Source: Diphasiastrum complanatum
Taxonomy: Eukaryota > Streptophyta > Lycopodiopsida > Lycopodiales > Lycopodiaceae
Assembly: GCA_029204225.1 (NCBI GenBank)
Contig: CM055103.1
Location: forward strand, 6,076,852-6,140,851
Length of the DNA stretch: 64,000 nt
Direction of reading: 5' to 3'
Shown: piece after piece, positions 56,059-64,000 of the stretch
Numbering within the stretch: the stretch's first letter is position 1
Layout: each line of letters begins with the position of its first letter
Position numbers and translations under genes: made by a program
The notes under the pieces: model-generated
The model's database searches: none
Seen by the model: the letters and a program-made list of their open reading frames with translations, nothing else
What the model was told of the DNA's origin: nothing

Positions 56059-57528
56059 TGATGGGGCAAGGGAGATAGAAGAACGTGAACGGAGAAGAGA
56101 GCAGGAATATTGCGGAACAACTCTCTCATTCTAATCGGCTGCTAAATGCAAAACCAGTCTAAAAGACAGCTTATGCTAAATGTAATCACAGCCTTAAGAG
56201 TTCTAATTGTCCAACATGATCTTAAAAACTAATTCATACTCTGAAACAAGAGTACAATCCACCGAAGAGATTAGAGATGGTTTGTATGTGGTACTGAAAT
56301 CAGAATTAACGTGAAGTATAGTCTGAAATAAATGGAAGAGCAGTATGATAACGCGAGTTTCTCAGGTGTCAAAGACAGCCATCCTCTGATCAAAAACTGA
56401 GGAGTCGTAGACGTCTGTGTTCTGATCAGAGTGAGTAAACAAGCGCGATCAAATAGCAATGAAAGTGCATTCAATCACAACAAGCATTCATCTACGTTGT
56501 ACACAGATAAAAGCAAGTTGCTGTTATATTATACTGAAGCACAATACAAAATAGCAATTACAATAAAAAATGATGGCATAATTGGGATGCTCAAACAATG
56601 TCTCATGGACGGAGCAACAGATAATATGTGCTCGGACGATCTATTTATAGATTTCATCCGTCTATTGATTACATAGAATGCTTGTCACCTAATTAGGAAA
56701 GTCGTTGTACTTGGAAGTATATGGCTTTTGTGACAACTATACATAGTGTATACGGTCAATAATTTAGCATCATTGACGTAGACGAGGATGTCGCAAATTC
56801 TCTCACTTCGCATTTTACGTGAAGTGGTTTTCTCTCACTTCGCAAATTTCGAGAAGTGACTAGGAACGTTCCTCGTTCAAAATAGACGACCTTCGACTTT
56901 TCTCTCTCTTTGGGATTTTGCGAAAAAGTCAAAGGTGCCCTTGAAACAATTTAACTTATGAAAATAAATGACCTTTGACATTTTTTCTCTCTTCGGGATT
57001 TTGCAAAAAAGTCAAAGGTGTGAAAAACAGTTAAACTTTTGAACTATGCAAGTGTCACATTTTGGGAAAATGCAAAAAAGCCGACGATGTTGAAAACATA
57101 GTTCATTTCTGCAGACTGTCTCGATACTTAGTGTATTTTTACAGACTGTTGCGACATTTAGTGTATTTTTGCAGACTGTTGAAAAAGTAATGTAGATCTG
57201 CAGACTTGTTCTAAATGCTAGTTCTTGGAAGTCCTTGAAGATGGCCAAGCCTTCAATGACTTCAAGTAATTGAACTTAACATCTGAATTTGAAATTATGA
57301 TAGGATTGGTTACCCTTTGCTGGAGATCAACCGGAAGCCCGTTGCAAGCGTTCTTCAAATAAATTGGCTATCTAAGTTTTGTGATTCCTGCAGGTATCAA
57401 ATGAGCAGACGTAGAACCAAAGTCGGTTTCACTTGACCCTAGATCAATGATCAGTAAATATGCAGGAAGAATCATGAAATAGAACTAGTCATTCACCAAG
57501 GAGAAAACTATGGGCTTAATTTCCAATA
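56059..57528 (-). repeat. Solo LTR2 with perfect 5-bp TSD inside Copia-11
   Basis: 1470 bp, flanked by GCTTG at 56054-56058 and 57529-57533. On the minus strand it starts TATTGGAAATTAAG (the other copy has TGTTGG) and ends CCATCA. It contains repeated CAGACTGT...TTTTGCAGA blocks (57105-57210), paired TCTCTCACTTCGCA (56800-56880), TCTATAAATAGATC (TATA) near 56640 and CTGATCAGAACACAGACGTC. No internal element sequence is present, so it is a solo LTR left by LTR-LTR recombination. Confidence 0.9.
56636..56652 (-). promoter_or_regulatory. TATA box of solo LTR2
   Basis: On the minus strand TCTATAAATAGATCG. Conserved in the partial copy at 8148-8166. Confidence 0.6.
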
Positions 57529-57533
57529 GCTTG

Positions 57534-57710
57534 GTTTGCACTCGGTCATTCCATACTTTCCTAGCACATTGGTGAGGTATCTCTGTTGGCTGATGAAGAT
57601 CTGCCCGCTGGGTCAAATTCGAAAAATTTGAATTTTGAGACAGTAGTGTGTAGGACCCATATCTATCATCTTGTATTCCTGTGCCAACATGTTTTTGGAC
57701 TTAGAATTTG
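57534..57710 (-). pseudogene. Copia-11 RT segment upstream of the solo LTR
   Basis: On the minus strand the frame is KSKNMLAQEYKMIDMGPTHY, CLKIQIFRI, a stop, PSGQIFISQQRYLTNVLGKY and GMTECKPS. It is the RT C-terminal region (MTDMG..HYCLGI) and connects in frame to HFLLDPGLQLS at 56058 once the LTR and one GCTTG are ignored. Missing from simple open-frame lists because it is short and stop-bearing. Confidence 0.8.
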
Positions 57711-57988
57711 TTTTGCACAGGAACACAAATCATGCTACACAGTAACACAAACAGAAAAACACTCTCCACCGCAAGCTCACATAGCAACTGTATTTCTCAA
57801 AATGAAATTACATTGTACATATAGTTGTTCACTCAGGCAACCCATGCATGACCCAGGTTGCCGTTGGCGGGACGCGTGTCCCGTCGACTTGCCTCGTGGT
57901 GAGGCCAACTGATTCTTATCAACTAATAGGACCCATAGTACAGTAACACAATGATTCTACTTTAATTCTAACTCTATCCCTTAAAGTA
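57711..57988 (-). repeat. LTR4 and polypurine tract of Copia-12
   Basis: LTR4 57711-57971 (261 bp), minus strand from TTAGAATTAAAG to CAAATTCTAA. The polypurine tract ACTTTAAGGGATAGAG (57988-57973) lies immediately upstream. Very similar to 45635-45900. Confidence 0.85.
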
Positions 57989-58025
57989 GAGTCTACTTTT
58001 TATAGTCATATACATAGCTTTAAAG

Positions 58026-59700
58026 TTAACAAACTTTAAGTACAAAAAGCTTTGATCTAAACTTATCAAACTTTTCTCCAACAAGTGGCTTAGTGAAAAT
58101 ATCAACTAGTTGTTCTTCTGTGCTACAATGAACAACATGGATTTCACGACTCAACAGCCTCTCACGTATAAAGTGATACTGAATCTCAAAGTGTTTAGTT
58201 CTCGCATGGAACACTGGATCCTTTGTTAGTTGAATGCCACTCTGATTGTCGCTATGTAATGTCGTGAGATTTTTCTACTTCATGCCAACTTCTTCCAAGA
58301 TTTGTCTCAAACATATAGCTTCCTGTGCTGCACTACACATTGTCTTATACTCTGCTTCTGTGGTGGATAGAGCAATTGTACTTTGCTTCTTACTAGACCA
58401 GGAAAAGCAACTACCACAAAACTGGAATACATACCCTGTGGTGGATCTACGATCATCATAGTCACCTCCCCAATCCTCATCCACATAGCCACACAACTCA
58501 GGTAAACCATCATGCTTCTTGTAAATCAAGCCATAATCTGAAGTGCCTTTCACATAACGCAAAATGCGTTTAGCTGCCTTCCAATGTGTTTCCATACGTG
58601 ATGCCATAAACTAACTTACAATGCCAACAACATAGCATATATCTGGTCTAGTCGTGGTAAGGTAAATCAAGCTCCTTACTAACTGCCTATACAGTGTAGC
58701 ATCAAATGACTATGACTCATAAAACTTAGAAAGCTTTTTACCTGGTTCAATGGGAGTATTCACTGGTTTGCAATCCTGCAACCTAAACCTGTGTAGCAAC
58801 TCTTTGACATACTTCACCTGTGTTAAACCCACTTCGTGTCCTTTTTGCCACACCTCTACTCCAAGGCAATAATGCATCAGGCTTAGATCTATCATCTTGA
58901 ATTGTTCCATGAGGTCTTTCTTGATCATGTCTATTATCTCTTGATAATTTCCCGTAGTAATCAGTTCATCAACATAAAGAGCAATCAAAGCAACCATACT
59001 ATCAAAGGATAAGACATATAGATTTGGATCCAAATGTGTTCTCACCATCCCCTTTGAATGAAAGTAGGCATCAATCCTGCTATACCACGCACGTGGTGCT
59101 TGTTTAAGACCATAAAGTGCTTTCTTCAGGCGACATACTTTAGTTTCATGTCCCTTTTACTTTACCTCTTCTTCTAACTCACCATTTAGAAGAGCAGATT
59201 TCACATCCATCTAATGCAAAGGCCAACCAAAATGTGAAGCTAAAGCAAGAAGTAGACATAGAGTATTTCACTTACATACTGGCACAAAGGTCTCCTCATA
59301 GTCAATGCCTTTACTTTGTGCATACCCTTTGATCACCAATCTTGCCTTGTGCTTTGCTATACTTCCATCTACATGATACTTAGTCCTGTATACCCATTTG
59401 AAACCAATGGGTTTCTTGCCAACTGGTGGTTCTACTAAGTCCCATGTGCTATGCTTAGCAATTGACTCCATCTCCTCTCCCATGGCCTTGACCCAAATGT
59501 CATCATCCTTCGCTTCACCATACGTCGAAGGTTCTTTGCTTTGAATAATGCTAGATAGGAGAGCATAATTTGCTTCATACCTTTTAGGTTGTGTCTTCTC
59601 TCTTGTTGATCTTCGTAGCTCTCCCTGGCTAGATGGTCCTGGAAAGTCATCCATATTGCGGCTCTCCAACAATCTCTCAAACCACTAAGGGAGCTTCCTG
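58026..59700 (-). pseudogene. Copia-12 reverse transcriptase and RNase H
   Basis: 59268-59672 holds the linker (ELRRSTREKTQPKRYEANYA) and RT start (WVKAMGEEMESIAKHSTWDL, FKWVYRTKYHVDGSIAKHKA). After stops near 59200 it continues ALYGLKQAPRAWYSRIDAYF and VALIALYVDELITTGNYQEI (58710-59048): the catalytic YVDD is YVDE. RNase H (58275-58607) reads KAAKRILRYVKGTSDYGLIY, YVDEDWGGDYDDRRSTTGYV and STIALSTTEAEYKTMCSAAQ, then SDNQSGIQLTKD and the tail EIQYHFIRERLLSREIHVVH. RNase H acidic residues are kept. Confidence 0.88.
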
Positions 59701-59708
59701 TCATGTAA

Positions 59709-60716
59709 TCAGCTTCCTGGTGAAAATGTATCCCATGATACATCCTTCTCCTTGTGTTTGTCACCTGCAACTTCAATCCTTCTTGCACCAAAAGGTTTGT
59801 CCCTACCTCTCCAACCTGTCTCTTGAGGTTGAGTAGTAGTATCTTGAGATGTATCCTCTTTTTCATCACTTGGAAGGTCAATGAATGGATCATCATCAGG
59901 TGGTATCCTCACTATACCATCTTTTCCACTAGATGTATCTACCTTCTCAGCATCCTCAACTTCATACATCTTGGATTAATCGAAGATAACATCACGACTT
60001 ACATGGATTTTGTTTTTCGCTGGATCAAAACATCTATAGCCTTTCACACAATCATCATATCCTAGGAATATGCACTTGATAGCTTTTACATCAAGTTTAC
60101 GTCTCTCTTCCTTAGGAACGTGTACAAAGGCCTTACATCCAAAGATTCGCACATGGTTCACCTTTGGTTTCTTCTTTGTGAATGCTTCCTCAGGTGTTAT
60201 CTTTGGTATGGCAATGGTAGGACTTCTATTTTGAAGATAGAATGTCGTACTGCATGCTTCTGACCAAAAATCTTTTGGTAGTTTCATCTCAGCTAGCATA
60301 GATCTGGCACTTTCCACAATCATACGATTCTTGTGCTCAGCTACACCATTGAGAGCAAGAGTATGAGCTTGTGTATATTGTCTTTTAATCCCACATTGAT
60401 CACAAAGATCATTGAAGTCATTAGACTTGTACTCACCTCCACTATCTGATCTTAGGACTTTTATCTTCCTACCTGTCTGATTTTCGACCAATGCTTTGAA
60501 GCTCTTGAAATTGTCAAATGCATCTGATTTCTTCTTCAAGAAGTAGATCCACGTCTTAGGTGACATATCATCAATAAAGGTCATGAAATAGAAGGCTTTA
60601 CTTAAGGACATGGTCCTCATAGGCCCGCATAAATCTGTGTGGATTAAATCCAGGATGTTCTTTGCTCTTGCAACACCTCCTTTCTTGAACTTCTCGATGC
60701 TGCTTCCCATATACAC
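59709..60716 (-). pseudogene. Copia-12 integrase
   Basis: The frame 59976-60716 (246 codons) has LIHTDLCGPMRTMSLSK, FMTFIDDMSPKTWIYFLKKK, KVLRSDSGGEYKSNDFNDLC and ALNGVAEHKNRMIVESARSM, so D, D and E are kept. HVRIFGCKAFVHVPKEERRK and KCIFLGYDDCVKGYRCFDPA form the C-terminal part, ending HVSRDVIFD and a stop. Open sequence continues as the acidic linker (59709-59969). One of the most intact integrases in the window. Confidence 0.88.
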
Positions 60717-61821
60717 AAGATTCGCACATCGATTTCAAGTGATCTTTTATGGTAGGCAATCTTGCTACCATCTCCAATTTTCTCATCAAACTGAGGCTTC
60801 CCAAGTTCAAGTGATCAGGCCTCTTATGCCACAACTTGGTTTGCGATGGAATGGATGATACAAGTCCATTTTGCCCCTTGATTGTAGCATTCAACCTGTA
60901 CAATTTTGTATTGGGCTCACTTACTCCATCCGCAATAACTTTGAACTTTTGGTTCACATCTTTCACAAAGCAACGATCATGGGCGAATTCTACTTTCAAC
61001 TTTTGATCAGTAATGACTCCAACAAAAAGTAGATTTTTCTTCAAACTTGATACGTAAAGTACCTCCCTGATCATTTTGCTTTTGCCATCAGGTAGTTGGA
61101 TTGAAACAGTGCCTATCCCCTTGATCTTGCACACCTCACCATTTGCTTGTGAAACGGATGTTCCATTATCCAACACTTTCAAGCTACTGAACCAATTCTT
61201 GTTACCTGTCATGTGTCTTTTGGCTCCCGAGTCAATATACCACGCTTGATCATCTTGATTAGATGACAATGCAGATATGAAGATGCTAGAGTCTTCAATA
61301 TCACCCTCATCGAGAAGGTTACCTGCTTGTTTTGGTTTTCCCTTCCCTTGTTCCGCCAGGAATTTGCGACCACAATGGAAGCACTTGCCTTTCTTCTTGG
61401 TCTTATTGGAAGATCCCTCATCCTCCTGAGACTTGGCAAATTGTCTAGCTTTCACCATTTCTCGTCGTTGCTCTTCCTGCATCAAGATTCTTGTGAGCTC
61501 GTCAAAGGTTGGCAATCTTTCTCTTGATGCTATTCCTCTCACAAACATCTGATAGGGTTCTGCAATGCCGCAGAATGCATTGTGCACCAACTCCACATCA
61601 CGTATGCGCTCACCAATAGAATGCAGTTCATCCCTCATTATCTTGATTCTGGTCATGTATGTTTGAATGTGCTCTCCTTGTTCCATTCGGGCCCTATTCA
61701 GCTTTGACTTCAGAAACATGATTCTTGACGGATTTGACGTCTCGAACTGCTCCTTTAGCACATCCCATGCCTGTTTGGGTGTAACAGCATCACAAATGTG
61801 GGTAATGATGTGATCCTTCAC
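60598..61821 (-). pseudogene. Copia-12 gag and protease
   Basis: A 407-codon open frame. Residues 1-140: UBN2-type gag (TPKQAWDVLKEQFETSNPSR, LNRARMEQGEHIQTYMTRIK, ELTRILMQEEQRREMVKARQ). At about 147 the zinc knuckle is cut to CFHCGRK; the H and last C are missing through a small deletion. At about 195 the retropepsin site WYIDSGAKRHMTG is intact, followed by VSIQLPDGKSKMIREVLYVS and KKNLLFVGVI. Residues ~325-375 hold the integrase zinc-binding segment with CESCVYGKQ; GH of RLGH is altered to PDH. A frameshift near 60700 separates it from integrase. The gag N-terminus above 61840 is absent. Confidence 0.88.
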
Positions 61822-61840
61822 TGATTTCGTTCCCTAGTCA

Positions 61841-62164
61841 ATCCACATTCCTGAAATCGCAATTACTACTGTGTTCATTGTTTTTCTTACTATTGATAGA
61901 GACATCGTTTTTATCGTAATCGCCTCTCGTGTTCTGCTTCCGTCATGTCCGCTGCAATTGTAATCAATCATAGACCAAGCAGACCATCGTTTATACACCA
62001 GCATCTTGGAACAGCAAGAAGCAGAATTCGACTGCAGTATTTGAGAGAGGCCAAATACATTGACATAGCACATGTTGTGAAGCTATATGATTAAGGCGTC
62101 TATTGTCGGACATTAATCTTAGTTAGTTACAAGCAATTTTCGTATTTTGCGAGAATTATACTAT
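61841..62164. other. Unassigned sequence between Copia-12 and Copia-6
   Basis: No match to LTR4 or any other LTR in the window could be seen, so the missing 5' end of Copia-12 is not here. The open frame 61834-62073 has no motif. Confidence 0.4.
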
Positions 62165-63000
62165 AATTGTTTTATCTGTTAATCCCAGATATCATTCCTA
62201 GAGCAAGCACATTGAGATAAAGTATCATTTTGTAAGAGAAAAAGTATTTGAAAGGGATAATATTCTAATCTTTTGAATATCAGAGTTCATGGCAACAGAT
62301 ATCTTCACTAAAGCATTATTATTCGACAATCATTATAAGTTCACCAATATGCTCAATTTAATACCTTAATTTTTTTTTTTTAAAGTTCGTATAAGGGGGA
62401 GTGTTAGATCTCATTTCTAAAATCATTTTAATGTGGAACTACTCTTCACATTGTCGAGACAATGTCGAAGGTTTCGAGACCGTCTGCAAAAATACACGTA
62501 TTGTTGTTACCAAATTACGGACGAAGCAGATATGATAGTGGAGTCTTATCCACTAGATATTTCGGGTCCAATCCCATATCTCTACATGGCACCTGCCAGG
62601 TGAATAATGACACATTCCTTTAGGGCAAGTTCAAAAGATTTATTCATTCTTCTTCTTCTCTTCTTTGTTCCTCCATAGGCGTAGACAGATCATCTATAAG
62701 CTATCGTGATTATAGTTTGTGTAAGAGCGGAATTTATAGCAGGATTAGATGCGCTATTATTATAGTGCAATATGAGCAATACAGACTACTTTCGACAATT
62801 TGACACATGACTTGCCTTGTTTATTGTTTCTGTTATTCATGCTATTATGATCTGAGTTTTGATAAGTGGCAAGGAAGTGGTCTTTCTCTATCATTCATTT
62901 TCCACACTTGTGAATGATAATAAGTTGTGTTTATGATAGTATCAAATTAGTTCGTTATTAAATTAACTATCGTTTCTATTGTTGAACATATATAATCGAA
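62165..63000 (+). mobile_element. Copia-6, 3' part: RNase H tail, polypurine tract and LTR3
   Basis: The plus strand reads NPRYHS, a stop, SKHIEIKYHFVREKVFERDN and ATDIFTKALLFDNHYKF (62180-62366), the copia RNase H tail. ATAAGGGGGAG (62391-62401) precedes the LTR start TGTTAGATCTCATTTC at 62402. The LTR matches that at 33719. The catalytic part of RNase H and everything upstream is missing. Confidence 0.82.
62402..63000 (+). repeat. LTR3 family, 3' copy (right edge approximate)
   Basis: Aligned with 33719-34430, with deletions near 62500 and 62620 relative to the 5' copy. Modules GAGACAATGTCGAAGGTTTC and CGTCTGCAAAAATACACGTA are well kept. Confidence 0.85.
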
Positions 63001-63179
63001 CTCTTATTGTCGAATATGCAGCTTATTTTCCAACATACTCATGGCATTGCTTCCTTTCAAAACCAAATTGCATTGTTCATTTGGTTTGCTACTATTGCGA
63101 TTATCTTCAACATAGAGTTTTCTCTTTTTCTCTTTCTACCCTTTCCCTTTTGCTCTATTGATTAACATTATGTTTCTAG

Positions 63180-63253
63180 GGGACTTTATGGAAACATGTT
63201 AGTTTCATTGGCACATATTCAAGCTGGTTACACTTTGGCAATTGTGGAAAAGG
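63180..63253 (+). other. Possible isolated host exon
   Basis: A long pyrimidine tract (63120-63160) and TTTCTAG precede a 74-base open segment that ends AAAAGG|GTACGC, so both splice sites look reasonable. It reads GLYGNMLVSLAHIQAGYTLA then IVEK. I do not recognise the protein. The neighbouring LTR3 element would then lie in an intron. It may equally be chance. Confidence 0.25.
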
Positions 63254-64000
63254 GTACGCTTAGAAATATGACTTCAATTACTCTTATTTAGTGCTTGAAA
63301 AGTGTTTTACAAGCTTTTGGTTATATGCATATGTTATTTGATTGATGCAAGGTGTTTCATTTTTTTTCTTGGCGTAATCTATAATGATTATTAATTTGAT
63401 TGGGGAGACCAACCTTCCTAGGTGTTGTGTTGAATTGTGTCCATTCCCATTTAGAATACCCTTAGTAACTAGGGACCTCTAGATTCCTAGTTCAATGCTT
63501 GATTTTGATTTGTTTTTTTTTTACATAACAAACAGTCTTAGTCACTTGAAAAACAAGTCAACTTCGTATTTCTCCAATAGGAATACCTATGGTGCTTCAA
63601 GAGTGCTTCTAGTTTTCGTGACAAATGATTAGCTAAAATAAAGATAAAGCCTTCAACCACATGTATCTCTAGTGGGTTGGAGATGCACATCCAAAATTTA
63701 GAGCTTTATAAGGAAAAAATTTGAAAAGCATATAGCTAGAGAATAATGTGTTCAAATTCATGCCCTTAATGTTGAAAATTGGATCATCCTTATGAGTTGG
63801 CCCAATAGAATCCATTTTCATACAATTGAAGGATTGCAACAAAAAATCAATGGAAAGTACAAGAGGGAGGAAGTAAGATAACACAACATGCTTCATATGG
63901 CATTAAAACTTTCTACATTGAAAATTTGAAATATTTGACTTAAATGACGACAGATCTATGGACTCCTTTGACACGAATAATACGAAGGACAAAAAGAGGA
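63254..64000. other. Unassigned AT-rich sequence
   Basis: No element hallmark. The minus-strand open frame 63669-63896 has no recognisable motif. Confidence 0.4.

Larger units (their letters stand above)
55200..57710 (-). mobile_element. Copia-11: copia RT/RNase H and LTR, split by a solo LTR
   Basis: Minus-strand copia 3' half. RT from 57710 (KSKNMLAQEYKMIDMGPTHY then SGQIFISQQRYLTNVLGKYG and MTECKPS), interrupted at 57528-56059 by a solo LTR2. RT resumes in the correct order (HFLLDPGLQLSKEQCPKSES), then the RNase H remnant, polypurine tract and LTR5 start (55544). The left end of the LTR is not defined. The upstream part was displaced or lost when Copia-12 inserted at 57711. Confidence 0.85.
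57711..61840 (-). mobile_element. Copia-12: nearly complete copia gag-pol with 3' LTR
   Basis: Minus-strand: gag (N-terminus missing), protease, zinc-binding segment, integrase, linker, RT, RNase H, polypurine tract and LTR4 (57711-57971). Only a handful of stops and one or two frameshifts, so it is among the youngest elements here. No 5' LTR: the similarity stops near 61840 within gag. It is inserted in the same orientation next to the RT of Copia-11. Copia-9 is a deleted relative. Confidence 0.9.

Overview
The window looks like nuclear DNA of a land plant with a large, repeat-choked genome. The base composition is AT-rich, and Ty1/copia and Ty3/gypsy families of plant type dominate. Initiator-methionine-type primer sites (TGGTATCAGAGC or variants) follow several copia LTRs, a TGGCGCCGTTGCCGGGGA primer site of the plant Athila/Tat type is present, and there are long (CT)n/(GA)n microsatellites. 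No species can be named; a fern, lycophyte or other TE-rich plant would fit. I found no intact host gene. Three weak host-like signals are listed: a SET-like fragment near 25.5-26.1 kb, a possible spliced unit near 26.6-28.0 kb and a possible single exon near 63.2 kb.

Layout. 0-1.3 kb: unassigned, with one unknown minus-strand frame. 1.3-5.0 kb: minus-strand copia truncated in RT (Copia-1). 5.0-7.1 kb: plus-strand copia with RT deleted (Copia-2). 7.3-8.2 kb: first half of a long LTR (family LTR2). 8.2-11.6 kb: non-coding, with a cluster of GTGGAT palindromes and a broken unknown frame. 11.6-15.3 kb: plus-strand copia gag/protease (Copia-3), interrupted by another LTR and by a (CT)56 tract. 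16.4-22.4 kb: the longest recognisable copia (Copia-4, plus), with two partial LTRs. 22.4-25.5 kb: its close relative (Copia-5, minus), joined tail to tail through truncated LTRs. 25.5-28.5 kb: SET-like fragment, microsatellite and possible transcription unit. 28.6-30.9 kb: a complete non-autonomous LTR element with perfect 5-bp target-site duplication, lying in a duplicated AT-rich unit whose second copy (31.4-31.7 kb) is the empty site. 31.7-32.0 kb: second half of an LTR2 copy.

33.7-35.0 kb: 5' end of a copia (Copia-6) whose 3' end appears at 62.2-63.0 kb. 35.0-36.0 kb: second half of a gypsy RT/RNase H (Gypsy-1b, minus). Its first RT half (Gypsy-1a) lies at 45.1-45.6 kb in opposite orientation. 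36.3-39.6 kb: a decayed gypsy pol (Gypsy-2, minus). 39.6-44.0 kb: the best-preserved plus-strand copia (Copia-7). 44.0-45.1 kb: minus-strand copia fragment (Copia-8). 45.6-46.6 kb: internally deleted copia (Copia-9). 46.6-48.1 kb: decayed coiled-coil frame of unknown family. 48.1-49.5 kb: gypsy gag (Gypsy-3, minus), followed by a 24-bp minisatellite. 52.8-53.5 kb: copia integrase fragment (Copia-10). 54.6-54.9 kb: gypsy protease fragment carrying a SINE-like insertion. 55.2-57.7 kb: copia (Copia-11) split by a solo LTR2 with a perfect target-site duplication. 57.7-61.8 kb: nearly full-length copia gag-pol (Copia-12, minus).

How it fits together: the locus is a layered retrotransposon graveyard. 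Every autonomous element has frameshifts, stops or catalytic substitutions. The informative content is structural: nesting order, solo LTR formation, an internal-deletion type (integrase joined to RNase H) seen twice, microsatellites that grew inside element sequence, and short cis modules shared by LTRs of otherwise different families. Copia-n and Gypsy-n are local labels only. LTR ends given as approximate could not be fixed by eye.
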